Shown piece after piece: positions 1 through 10,173 of a stretch of DNA of 64,000 bases (positions within the stretch are counted from its first letter, which is position 1; each line of letters opens with the position of its first letter). The translations under genes and the position numbers were made by a program. The DNA lies in NCBI GenBank assembly GCA_025716815.1, contig JAIXMN010000001.1, positions 1,736,001 through 1,800,000 on the forward strand, read 5' to 3'. This DNA is from Dichotomocladium elegans (lineage: Eukaryota > Mucoromycota > Mucoromycetes > Mucorales > Lichtheimiaceae). The notes beneath the pieces are model-generated. The model saw only the letters and a list, made by a program, of their open reading frames with translations, did no database searches and was not told the origin of the DNA.

Positions 1-66
1 AGTGTACAACGGGGGAGGGGTAGGAAGGTATATGCAGGATCGGAGAGAGCGGGGTACAAGAAATTA

Positions 67-1092
67 TTACGGTGAGTGGGTAAAAGCGAGAAGTTCCTTG
101 CATTGGAGAGAAATAGCGCTGTCGTCCATGAACATGTGAGTCTGTTGATCCTCATCGTCCTCCCTCTGGAGAGGCCTGGGCACCAGCTCTGGCACATGGT
201 TTTCTTTACACCAGATCAGGAAATCGTCGTACGTTTTGATACATCCCTGGTTCGAAAGACGCTGAAATGCCTTGAGCTCGGCAGAAAAGCGTCTTTTCTG
301 ATTGGAAAACCAATAGGTGATCTTGCGCGACATGAGACCGGTGTCTGCCTCAATGGCGCGCCGTTCGACTTTGCTGAGTTTGCGGCCGTGGCCATATACT
401 TCAAAGAAGACTCGCTTCAGATAATTTGTGGTATCTTCGTCGTAGGACGTCTCGGTCCTCCTACGTATTGTTCGCTTTTTAAAGAGCCTGGATTTCGGTT
501 TGGTTGTTGTAGAAGGCAGCAGTGATGACGAGACCACTGTTGTCTGCGCTGTTGCACTGTTATCGTTGTCGTCAAACTTCGCTTTTTTAGTTAGCCGTGG
601 CTTAAACTGGTAATTGCTCGTGAAACCAGAGGGAGCATCCGTGGTTGCATCGTCCGGTGAAGACAATATGAGAGATGAAGAAGATGACGACGAAGAAGAT
701 AAAGAAGCAGTCCGTTGTCTTTTTCCAATGCTGATGCATCGAGCGGATATCGGCCTCCTTCTCGTAAGCCTACCAGCAGATCTGTCGTCTTCCTCTTTCG
801 GTCGTGCTTTTGATAAATCGACAGTGGCAGCAGCGGTGGTAGCGGCGTCAGCATCGGCAACGGTCACACCAACTGTATCGGTGGCCTTGACAACCGTAGG
901 TTCTGTGTGTTCTATCGCTTCTTCGTCGGCCTGCACCTCATTTCCCTTTCCTTGCTGCTCCCCTTGCAGAGGTGCTAGGAGCAACTCTGGTGCAGTAACA
1001 GTTTCACGGATGCAATGACTACGATGCCTGACTGCTGAGATCATAGCGCGGTTCGATCGAACTCTAGCAAGTGGTGCGGTTGATGTGTCCAT
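67..1092 (-). CDS. Homeodomain transcription factor
   Basis: Intronless 341-aa protein, read from the first ATG of a longer open frame; a TATA-like element lies about 100 bp upstream of this ATG. Residues about 210-270 form a homeodomain: a basic RRRTETSY arm, an amphipathic helix around YLKRVFFEVYG, and recognition helix 3 ending in YWFSNQKRR, which keeps the invariant W, F and N. The rest is low-complexity: Glu/Asp/Ala stretches near residues 60-100 and a run of nine serines near residue 130. Role inferred from the family: sequence-specific DNA binding in the nucleus. No second known domain is visible, so the regulatory target is unknown. Helix 1 to helix 3 spacing looks about four residues longer than in the classical 60-aa domain, suggesting a TALE-like or divergent fungal homeodomain. 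Confidence 0.88.
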   Translation of the reverse strand: MDTSTAPLARVRSNRAMISAVRHRSHCIRETVTAPELLLAPLQGEQQGKGNEVQADEEAIEHTEPTVVKATDTVGVTVADADAATTAAATVDLSKARPKEEDDRSAGRLTRRRPISARCISIGKRQRTASLSSSSSSSSSLILSSPDDATTDAPSGFTSNYQFKPRLTKKAKFDDNDNSATAQTTVVSSSLLPSTTTKPKSRLFKKRTIRRRTETSYDEDTTNYLKRVFFEVYGHGRKLSKVERRAIEADTGLMSRKITYWFSNQKRRFSAELKAFQRLSNQGCIKTYDDFLIWCKENHVPELVPRPLQREDDEDQQTHMFMDDSAISLQCKELLAFTHSP

Positions 1093-1192
1093 GGGTAAAA
1101 GAAGAGTGGTTATAAGGGAAAAGTTGAAGAAAAAAGGGGGTGTGCTGGACAGTGAGCGTTTTACAGCAACGTGGAGAGTGAAAACCCAAAAA

Positions 1193-1199
1193 ATATATA
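1193..1199 (-). promoter_or_regulatory. TATA-like element of the homeodomain gene
   Basis: The minus strand reads CTATATATTT here, about 100 bp before the chosen ATG. This fits a core promoter and supports starting translation at that ATG rather than at the longer upstream open frame. Confidence 0.4.
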
Positions 1200-1347
1200 G
1201 GTCGGGAACAAAGGGACACGTCCACAGCAGGACTGACGACATCTCTTTTCTCCATTGACAACAATGCTTCTTCTTTCTTTTTTCACACGGGCTTCTAAAA
1301 AAGCAGTTACAGAGATTGTGGGAGCCTTTTCTACCTCACTAGTTTTA

Positions 1348-2684
1348 TTAGTCAAAGTCTTCATCGAACACCTTGGTACCCCAATCAGGTTTAATGAATC
1401 GGCTGCCCTTGGTCTTGTGAAGTTCTGAGATTTCAGCTTTCTCTTCCGCAGACAACTCGAACAGGTCAGCGTTGGCCTTAACGCGCTGTGAAGATTGACA
1501 ACAAATAATAAGCAAACCTGTAAGATTGGAATGCCAAACAATTGGTGACATTTACCTCAGGCTTTACACTTTTTGGCAAAATGCTGGAACGAGCAATACC
1601 CCAAGACAGTACGACCTGAGCAGGAGACTTGTTGTGCTTGGCAGCGATCTTGTTAATTGTTTCGTCTTGCAGGAGCGGGGCATTGGACGAACCGAGCGGC
1701 GAGTAAGCAGTAGTGTGAATTCCTTTAGAGGCGCAGAAGTCAACCAACCTTTGCTGTGGCAAATAAGCTATGAAACGTTAAGATTTCTCGAAGTTAATAA
1801 GAGCACTGGACCTGTAGCAGGGATTAAACGCACGGTGAAGTTCAATCTGGTTGACGGCAGGGACGATCTTCGCAGTCTCAAGTAACTTGGTGAGAAAAGG
1901 GATCGAATAGTTAGAGACTCCAATGGCTTTGACCTTGCCGGTATCCAAAAGCTTCTCCATGGCCGCCCATGTGTCGCACGGGTCGACATTGTCAAGTTCA
2001 CGCGTTCCATCAGGACGGCGCGGAATGGCTACGCCCTGCTCCGGGCTTAAGGCAATAGGCCTATCCATACCGCCTCAGTAACTTTCTGTATTTCCATGTC
2101 CTCCCCACCATCCCAGCTTATACCAATGAGCCAAAAACAAATCGATGTAACCAATATTCAATCGTTCATACGAGGCGTTGAATCCCTCAGCTACGCGTTC
2201 AGGACGGAAATAAGTGGGCCATAGCTTGGTAGTAACAAAGATATCCTCGCGCTTCAAGCCGAGCTCTTTCATAGAATCGCGGATGGCGTTGCCAACCTCT
2301 GTCTCGTTGCCATACTATGCGCCTTATAATCAGTATCGATCAAGACCGGGATAGGAAGGAAAATCCCTGTACCCCAAAAGCAGTGTCAATGTGTCTATAG
2401 CCAGCAGCAATGGCTGTCTTGACAGCTGCGTACGCCTCTTCGCCGGTGCCCTGCCAGGTGCCCAGGCCTGAAAGTATCCGAGTCAACAATAGTCAACAGG
2501 AGAACATGCTTGCGCGGTTCTGTATTATCTTTACCAATAGCAGGAATTTTTGCACCAGTATTGCTAGTAGCAAGCAACGATACATGGTTTCGAAGTCAGT
2601 TTGGCTGACACGAAAGAGGACCATAATTCACGATTGTTGGGTATGATTTACTCACAGCTCGTATACCTTGTCTAAAGCAGCCAT
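1348..2684 (-). CDS. Aldo-keto reductase (NADPH-dependent)
   Basis: Seven-exon gene: 2684-2656, 2563-2535, 2467-2373, 2314-2124, 2060-1834, 1767-1556, 1485-1348, giving 306 aa, the usual AKR size. The complete catalytic tetrad is visible: Asp47 in YRHIDTAFGYGNE, Tyr52, Lys81 in VTTKLWP and His114 in LAHWP. The (alpha/beta)8 barrel motifs follow: GVSNYS, NQIELHPYLPQ, and SILPKSVKP, the NADPH-phosphate binding segment. Family role: reduction of aldehydes and ketones to alcohols with NADPH, in the cytosol. Substrate cannot be told from sequence. All intron phases close and the HWP and HPYLP motifs are only restored when the introns are removed, which supports the model. It lies 255 bp downstream of the homeodomain gene's start on the same strand. 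Confidence 0.93.
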
Positions 2685-4760
2685 AGATGTGTATGATGGA
2701 TGAACAGAAAAAGAGAGGCACTCGCACGATGTGGTGTTTAAAATACTAAATCTTTATCCGGGGAATTTATGCGTATCCGTAGAATTTTTATTCTCCTCTG
2801 CTATTTGACGTTACACAACTGCGCCATGATGCTAGGCCCTGTGCGATGGTATCTAACAAAACTGTTTCCAAGTAATAATAAAGGAACGGTACAGATGAAA
2901 GCGGAAGCTCACGCTATTCGGAAGCATATATTTGACTCGTCTTCAGAATAAGTCAATATCAATTTTATCGCGATAGGAAATGTAGATACATGGTGCTATT
3001 ATGTCTTAACACTTATATAAAGTTCTGTGCGTGTGTATATATGTGTACACAGCAGCTTCTTTAAAATCTAAGCTTGTTCTAGGTTGCATCTTGATGGGCA
3101 AGAATGACGTATTTATATAACATTCACAACGAGAGCAATTCGAACTTTACCGCTACTCCCATTAAGATTCGCTAAAGATTATCTGGCATGAACAATTAGT
3201 GTGACCTTATGTGGAAATCCGACGAATACAGTCTTGTGCATACATATTCTGTGCATGGGTAAGTGCGGTCCTAAATGAAATTAACACTGTTGTCCATGAA
3301 GACGAGCGTGTTCATTTGAAGCAACTGCCATTTCCCTCCCCTGCTTAGTGACGAAACACCGGAGTTTCAGGCGCAAATTGCGTAGTCCATCAGCAACCAC
3401 TGTAGGTACAAGAGCATGCGGTATCTTCGCTTACTAATGCTACACAGCATGCATGTTTTGATTACGAGCCAACTTAGATACGTGTATTTCATGTGCATAC
3501 GCGAAGCGGAGATCGTAAGCCTAAGGATGTGCCTCCTTTCTTATTATCAGTCTAGTTTTTGTGATCATAGTAAAACAAGAAATAAACAATAGGAAATAGG
3601 TCTTCGGTAAATTGATCATGTATTTACACAGCAACGAAACACAGAGCAAAAAATGGATAAGATCAAGGAGGTCTATGCATGTATTCTGTATTCAGCTATC
3701 CTGCGCATGCCTTCTCCACCTTTAAAAAAAGAAAATGAGTAAGCATCGGCGTAGGAGAGATTGGATGAGTGCTGCGTACATCACAACATACGCATGCTGC
3801 CGGGGTGAGAGCACGCGCGCACACTCCCCCAACGTGCAGCAACCTTCCTGCCTAGGGCCTTCTCTTCTCCTTTTGTTAAAACTTGAAATGCTTTCCATGT
3901 TCCTTGCACTCATTACAAAATACACTGTTTTACAGGAACCTAACATAGTATTATTCACAAAAGAAAAAGCATAAATATTAGTATCAAAGACCACGTGTGC
4001 GATAATCGATAAAGGCTTGGTGACGATGCCAAGACGAGAAAGATGAAGGGCAGGAGGTGCGGGAGTATTGAATAGGGAAGAAGAAAAGGAAGAGCACAAG
4101 TTTAGCCATCCGAAGGGCGGGCAATGATAGGCTCTCTTCAATAAAGATAATAATAGTGATAATATTGTTAAGGAAATCAGCATTTTTAGATCGCTTGCAT
4201 TAATCAATGCTTTTTTTTAAGGACAAGCAGACTGGCGGTCGGGCTGGCTAGTATTTGCAATTCCCCACTGTGCGACATTAAGTTATTACGCTAAAAGATC
4301 AGCTTGTCAGTTATTTTCGTTGGCTACTTTTTTATTGGTATGTGATGTTTGGACTACTGAGAGAACCACATAAAAATACATATCACGAGATGGTTGCGTC
4401 TAGGTTCATGCTGTCGAAAGATGAATGGCTTATTACTAAGGGTTTTTCCATAGAAAAACCCAGGATGCAGCGTTCCTGACGACCGCCCTAAAAACAGCTC
4501 GATCATTTTTATGGTTTTTTGTGCAACATTTGCCATTTCGGGCAAAGTTCATACTTCACTGCCCGTCAAACAAATATCGCCCGGTGGATGTGGAGTAAAG
4601 AGATGATCGTTATTTCCCTCGTTTTCCAACCCTATTGTGTTTTTCTTTCCCAAATATCGGCGGCTCTTGGCCCTCTTTCTTCCTCATTCCACTACCTCCA
4701 TTTCACCCCTTCCACTCTTTCAGAAAGAAAAGCCATTTCACATAAAAAGCGTGTCTTCGA
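2685..4760. other. Intergenic region, divergent promoters
   Basis: About 2.1 kb between the starts of the divergently transcribed aldo-keto reductase and RhoGAP genes. Sequence is AT-rich with short poly-A/T runs. The longest open frame (161 aa, minus strand, 3722-4207) has no recognisable domain and is rich in Leu/Ser/Phe as expected by chance. No RNA gene or mobile element was recognised. The stretch 4620-4740 is pyrimidine-rich and probably holds the RhoGAP 5' UTR. Confidence 0.5.
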
Positions 4761-7700
4761 ATGTCTCACCAGCAGCAGCAATACAACGCCCTGGCCCTTC
4801 CACACGATGGTGATGAGATCGCATACTTGCGGTCCCAAAACGATCAGCTCTGGCGGATAATTGAGAAGCAGCGGGCTATGATCCAGAATCTGCAAAAGGA
4901 CAACACTCGACTTGCCATTGAGCGGGATGGTATCATGGACAAGTACCAATTGCTCGAAAAAGAATTTGGCATGCGAGCTCAGAAACATCGAGCCGCCTCG
5001 ATCCTTATTTCCCCTGAAATATTGCGGGAAATCGCAGAGGCTGATGATGATAGCAATGTCCAAACGCCTTCCACAACTGAAATGCCAGCCATTGTGACTA
5101 CCGACCTCACAGTCAACTCTCCAACTTCAAGTCCTGTTCCTCCTCCACGGTCACCCTTTCGCCGTGCTGCTTCAGACGAATCGCCAAGTCCTTTGTGGGT
5201 AAAAGACAACAGTAGCAGCAACAGCAGCAGCAGCAGCTGTGTCTCTCCGCCTACATCGCCTGTGCCGAGTGGGAATGACAAAGCGAGGCAGCAGCGGCGG
5301 GCAAAAGCTCGTGAGAGCATGCTGCCTCCTCCCCAAACGGTGCCTGAGCACGATCCTACCATGCGCGCCGCATCTCCGCCCCTTCCACGCGCACCACGCT
5401 TCGATATTCAACCACCCTCACCAGATCAGCAACGGCAGCACCCCTTTGCTGCTGCGGCTGCTGCTGCGGCTGCTGCAAGAGCAACGAGACCATCACCACC
5501 GCCTGCGGTCCCAGCCATCCAGGAACCGCAATACTCAAACTCGCCACCGCCACCTGTACCAGCCCCACCAGCACCACACGACGGTTTCCTGATGGAGCAT
5601 GGGGGCCTATCCATCCCACTCCCTGATCTTGCTTTCAGAGTAACAGGCTCCAACATCAAGACCAATGATCGAGGGAAGGAGGTTATTTCGTTTATTATTG
5701 CAATCGGCAAACGTAGGGATGAGGCATTCGACGAGTACTGGCGTGTTGAAAAACTTTACTCGGACTTTTTGGATCTTGATGCCAAGGTAAAACATTTGCA
5801 AGATGTATAGCCTGATGGGAGGGACGCATATGAGCCTAAGTGAAGTTGACATATCGATGATGTATTACCGTATCTGTTTAGCTTAAGGCACAGCCAAGCC
5901 CTGTGGCTACAGGTAAAATCAGCAAATTACCGGACAAGGCTATGTTCAGCACCCATGCGCCGAATAAAGTAGATCAGCGCAAGGTATGTCGACCGTGGCT
6001 GCAGACTCGTATGGGCAGGAAGGGCTTATTTCCATAATTCTGTAAAACACATAGGCTGCTCTCGAAAAATATCTGCTTCACACGCTCTCCCTTCCTTGGG
6101 ATGACATGTCTGTATTATGCGAGTTCTTGAGTACAAATATGCTGGAGAACGAAATGCATGGCAAGGTATGTTTTTTTTTTTCGTCCCATGATTCAGTGGA
6201 AGTTGATGAGCTCATCGTCAATCCATTTCAGGCATTTGGAAAGAAGGAAGGGTACTTGACCAAGCGTGGAAAGAACTTTGGTGGATGGAAATCTCGATAT
6301 TTTATCCTCAATGGCGATGTAATTGACTATTTCGAGACGGTAATATGCAAGCCTCCCAAACTCCTTGACTCCAACATCATCTCACTCTGGGCTTCTCCTT
6401 TCTTTTTAATGTACTTATTTAGAAAGGAGGACATCATCTGGGCACAATCCGGCTTACCAATGCTCAGATTGGTCGCCAGACATCGGGTGTAACACCTAGC
6501 GCTGATGAGCATAACAGTATTTATCGCCATGCCTTCCTCCTCATGGAACAAAAGCGCCAAGGTTCCTCCCACGTCACCCGCCATATATTATGCGCTGAGT
6601 CTGACGAAGACAGAGACGACTGGGTAGAAACTATTATACAGAACATACGCTTCGATGATGAACCCCCGCCAGGAGCCGTTAAGGATAAACGCAAGAAAGA
6701 GAAAACCCGGAAGACATCTAAGGGCGAGATCAAAGTGTCTACTGTGACACCGCCGCCTGATGTTCCTGCGGTCAGGAAACCCGAAGCTGTGGGGCTTGCC
6801 ATTAGCAGCGGTGTTGGTCCAACCCCATCTGTCTCCACCGAGAGCACTGACTCATCCATGTTATCATCATCGCTACCAAGCTCCTCTTTCCAAGGACCAG
6901 ATTTGTCAGACGTAACCCGTTCAAGCCTAGATCAACACCTGCCACCGTATGGCCGCAACCTGCACACGCCGCCCCCTGCCATCGTGCGACGCAGTTCGAT
7001 GGTTAATCTCACTAACATAGACGATATATCAGCCCAACCTTCACCTCCTCGGGCTTGTTCACCGTCCTTCGGAAAAACGGGCGAAGATTACCTTGATGAT
7101 GGCGTGGACAAGAAAGCAAAAAACAAACGAATGACTTTCTGGGGCAAGAAGATGTTCAGCAGTGGCAGCGAGAGTAATGCTATAGCCACCGCTGCTCCTG
7201 CTGGGACAAACTCAAGTTCTGTCCCTGCGCCCCGTCCTTCGAACTCCCTGACGACTGACTTAGCACAGTCCACGAGCACCAGCGTCCGGGCAAGCATCGC
7301 ACCAACGGGTCTGCGTGGCTTCCTATCGCGGTCGACGAATGAGTCAACGGAACGGCTAGCGGGCTCGCGAGGTGGTGCAAAACCGAATCAGCCTGATGTC
7401 TATGGCCCAAAGCAAGTATTTGGTGTGCCACTCGAAGAAGCTGTGCGCGTCTCCCAAGTTGTAGAAGGTTATGAGCTGCCGTCAGTTGTTTATCGATGTA
7501 TCGAATATCTGGACGCGAAGAATGCTGTGCTGGAAGAAGGGCTGTATCGCCTGAGCGGCAGCTCGACTGTGATGAAAAGCCTGCGCCAAAAGTTTAACAA
7601 GGACGGCGATGTCAATCTGCTGGAGTCCAAAGAAGAATATGATGTGCATGCGGTCGCCGGTCTCCTCAAGATGTGGCTCCGTGAATTGCCCACAAGCGTC

Positions 7701-8514
7701 TTGACACGCGAACACCGCGGTGACTTTTTACATGTCATCGATCTCCTTGACCGCAAGGACAGGGTGAACGAACTTGGCCGATTGGTGTCGCAGCTACCGT
7801 TAGCAAACTATACACTCTTGCGGGCACTGACGGCTCACCTAATTCGTGTGGTCCAACATTCAGATATCAACAAGATGACGATGCGCAATGTCAGTATTGT
7901 GTTTTCTCCCACCCTTGGTATCCCGGCTATGATCTTCAACCTGTTCATGAGTGAATTTGAGTACGTTTTCTGGACGACGGAAGACGGCGATGCAGCTCCG
8001 CGTATGATCGAGGACGAAGAAGAAGAAAAAGAAGAGCAGGAAGTAAAGCAGGAAGAACAAGGGACCGAAGATGTGCCCGAGGTAGTAGTTGCACCCGACA
8101 TGGCGCCCGATCCAACCGCTGCTTCATCACCAGCACAGCAGGAACAACGACAGCAGCCGACGATGGGTATTGTACGGAAACCAACACTCAAACTGCGTGA
8201 AGAGTTTGGTCGAAGCAACAGGAACAGCGTCAGCTACATCGACGGTGCACCCAATGCGATTGTTGAGTTGGAACGGAACATTGATGGTAAGATCAGATAG
8301 AAGCGAATCTTATGGGATCTGCTAACTAACGAGCGTCATCCGGATAGGCCCTCTTGTTCTAGATGAAGACGATGAAGAGATGGATGATCTCACTCTGACC
8401 ACCGCGCCTCGCTCTTCTGAAGACGACACAGCTTCTCTAAGAAGTGTCCGAACTAATGTTTACCCTACGCCTTCTGTTAGCACGAGCACCAACGCTACCA
8501 CTATTACCCTTTGA
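4761..8514 (+). CDS. PX-PH-RhoGAP protein (Bem3-like)
   Basis: Six exons (4761-5786, 5882-5983, 6055-6165, 6232-6339, 6423-8286, 8348-8514) give 1125 aa. Order of parts: an N-terminal coiled coil (about 15-75); a Ser/Pro/Gln/Ala-rich linker with a poly-Ala run; a PX domain (about 290-400) that binds phosphoinositides; a PH domain starting near 416 (KKEGYLTKRGKNFGGWKSRYF); a second disordered linker; and a RhoGAP domain (about 780-960) with the arginine finger in EGLYRLSG and the LLKMWLRELP and NVSIVFSPTLG motifs. The same architecture is found in yeast Bem3, which stimulates GTP hydrolysis by Cdc42 at sites of polarised growth. The target GTPase here is inferred. The last intron carries two CTAAC branch-site matches. 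Confidence 0.93.
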
Positions 8515-9016
8515 AAATAACACATGAACATCCACAGTTACGTACGCGCATCTTGACTTCCTGCACTCCAAACAAACCGTGTCTTTTTTCTTTACATTAT
8601 TATTATTACTCTCTTCTTTCTTCCTTTTTCTACACTACCACTCCTAATCCCATACGTCCATGTCCAATCATCTCCCCTTTCTTCGGTCGTTCTGATTTTC
8701 TCTGAAAATATATATATATATATATATATGCGGGTGAAAAAAAAGACTCGATGAAAGGATATGCTGGGTAGAAGGAAAGAAGGTTATTTATTCCGGTCTG
8801 CCAGATACCCGAGCAGAGCCGGCAGCTGGTGTACGTTTCGACTTTACGAAGTTATCTATGTAAGGTATTTTTCATCAGGCATTTCTTGATGCTTTTTTTG
8901 GCCATGTTGACGGGGGCAAGTGATGTACTGCGATAATGGGATTATTTCTCTTTCGCGGCTTTGGAATGACATGCGAGGGCACTATACCGGGTTTTGCGAA
9001 GGCTCAGTGTGACAGA
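8515..9016. other. Convergent intergenic region
   Basis: Holds the 3' ends of the RhoGAP gene (+) and the 100-aa membrane protein gene (-), a TA microsatellite and pyrimidine-rich sequence. No coding or RNA gene was recognised. Confidence 0.5.
8709..8729. repeat. (TA)n microsatellite
   Basis: About ten perfect TA units in the 3' flank of the RhoGAP gene, roughly 195 bp after its stop codon. It is a simple slippage tract with no sign of function. Confidence 0.9.
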
Positions 9017-9493
9017 TCATGCAATATTGCCAGAGGCTCTAACAAGGACACTCCAGACCATCGTTTGCACGTCGAGCAAACCCCGCATCTTCCACCACTC
9101 ACAATGTACACTATAGAAGGCGCACAACCCCATCAGGAGCGCAAGCATAGTAGGATAGGCTCCTGCCAACACAGCTATTACAACGTACATACGAGAGAGT
9201 TCAGTGCCGCGAGGGAAGCTAATGTCATGACAATGGGTTTACGTTCTTAAATTCTGTATACAAGATAACATGATTTCGCTTCATATTGCACGAAATTGTT
9301 GTATCAACAGGTAATAAAGATTTCGTTACACTTTTAACGTACCAACCCGGCTCACGAGATGTGCACCCGGAGAAGCAGCAGCAGCGACATACCGCAGAGA
9401 CAAAGCATGCACGCCACCAGAGGCAACGGCAAGGGCACAAGGGTGGGCACGAAGCCGGCGAAAGAGGGGAAGGCCCTGGCCGGTGGTCGCCAT
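9017..9493 (-). CDS. Small membrane protein, 100 aa, unknown family
   Basis: Two exons (9493-9393 and 9218-9017) joined across a GTATGT..CATTAG intron in phase 2; neither exon is long enough to stand out alone. The protein starts MATTGQGLPLFRRLRAHPC, has a small Ala/Gly-rich stretch, then one strongly hydrophobic segment at about 44-71 (YVVIAVLAGAYPTMLALLMG), then a short C-terminal part with CEWW. A TATA-like element lies about 75 bp before the ATG. One membrane span is predicted; the basic N terminus could be a mitochondrial presequence. I do not recognise the family. The support is the clean splice pair, in-phase join and promoter element; no homologue is known to me. Confidence 0.6.
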
Positions 9494-10173
9494 CGCGCTT
9501 AAAGATCTCTGGACAAAGCGGTGTGCATCACCTTCTGAGAACCGCTAATGGGGAAAGTGAGGGTCCTATATATCGACGTGATTATTCTACTACATAGCAT
9601 CTCTGATTTCACCCATTCGGTTCCAAATATTGCTATCATCGACTTTTTCCCTTTGGTGCGGGAGCGTACGCTTTGCTGGACTCTAGTCTTGCGGACAACA
9701 CGCTGTGTTTTTAATCTATAGAATGCGACGCTGCACGAGCTGTACTGTCCATCGTCTTTGAAGAAGATTTGCTCGGAGCATTGCATTCTCCGGCCATTCC
9801 ACAGTTCTCATGTCTTACTCGTACCGAATTCGACTGCTGCGCCACCACCCACCCACCAAACTGATACCAAGCATGCATTACCGTCTACTGTTCATACCCC
9901 GTTAAGTGGGTCCTTCATAACCGAGCTATACATAAGACAGCACCGTTTCGGAGTTTACATAGGATGTTGGTGACCGAAGCAGATGCAAGTAAATATACCC
10001 GCATGAATAACCAAAACACTGTTTTATTGTTGCAGCAATGCGAGATTAAAGTGAGGTCATAGTTACTAGATGCATTCATGGATCTGCACTTGGGATGCGT
10101 GATCACTCATTGTCACGATCCACCTTGTAAAACGAAGAGCTGCCGAGATAGTCTTCCATACTCTTATAATCTA
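9494..10173. other. Intergenic region
   Basis: Upstream region of the 100-aa membrane protein gene and downstream flank of the CABLES-like gene, both on the minus strand. Apart from the TATA element nothing specific is seen; the open frames present have no recognisable domain. Confidence 0.5.
9567..9573 (-). promoter_or_regulatory. TATA box of the small membrane protein gene
   Basis: The minus strand reads GATATATAGG, about 75 bp upstream of the ATG of the 100-aa protein, a typical distance for a fungal core promoter. Confidence 0.45.

Noticed and set aside
3722..4207. 161-aa minus-strand open frame in the AKR/RhoGAP spacer
   Set aside because: Leu/Ser/Phe-rich, no domain, and placed in AT-rich spacer; expected by chance at this length.
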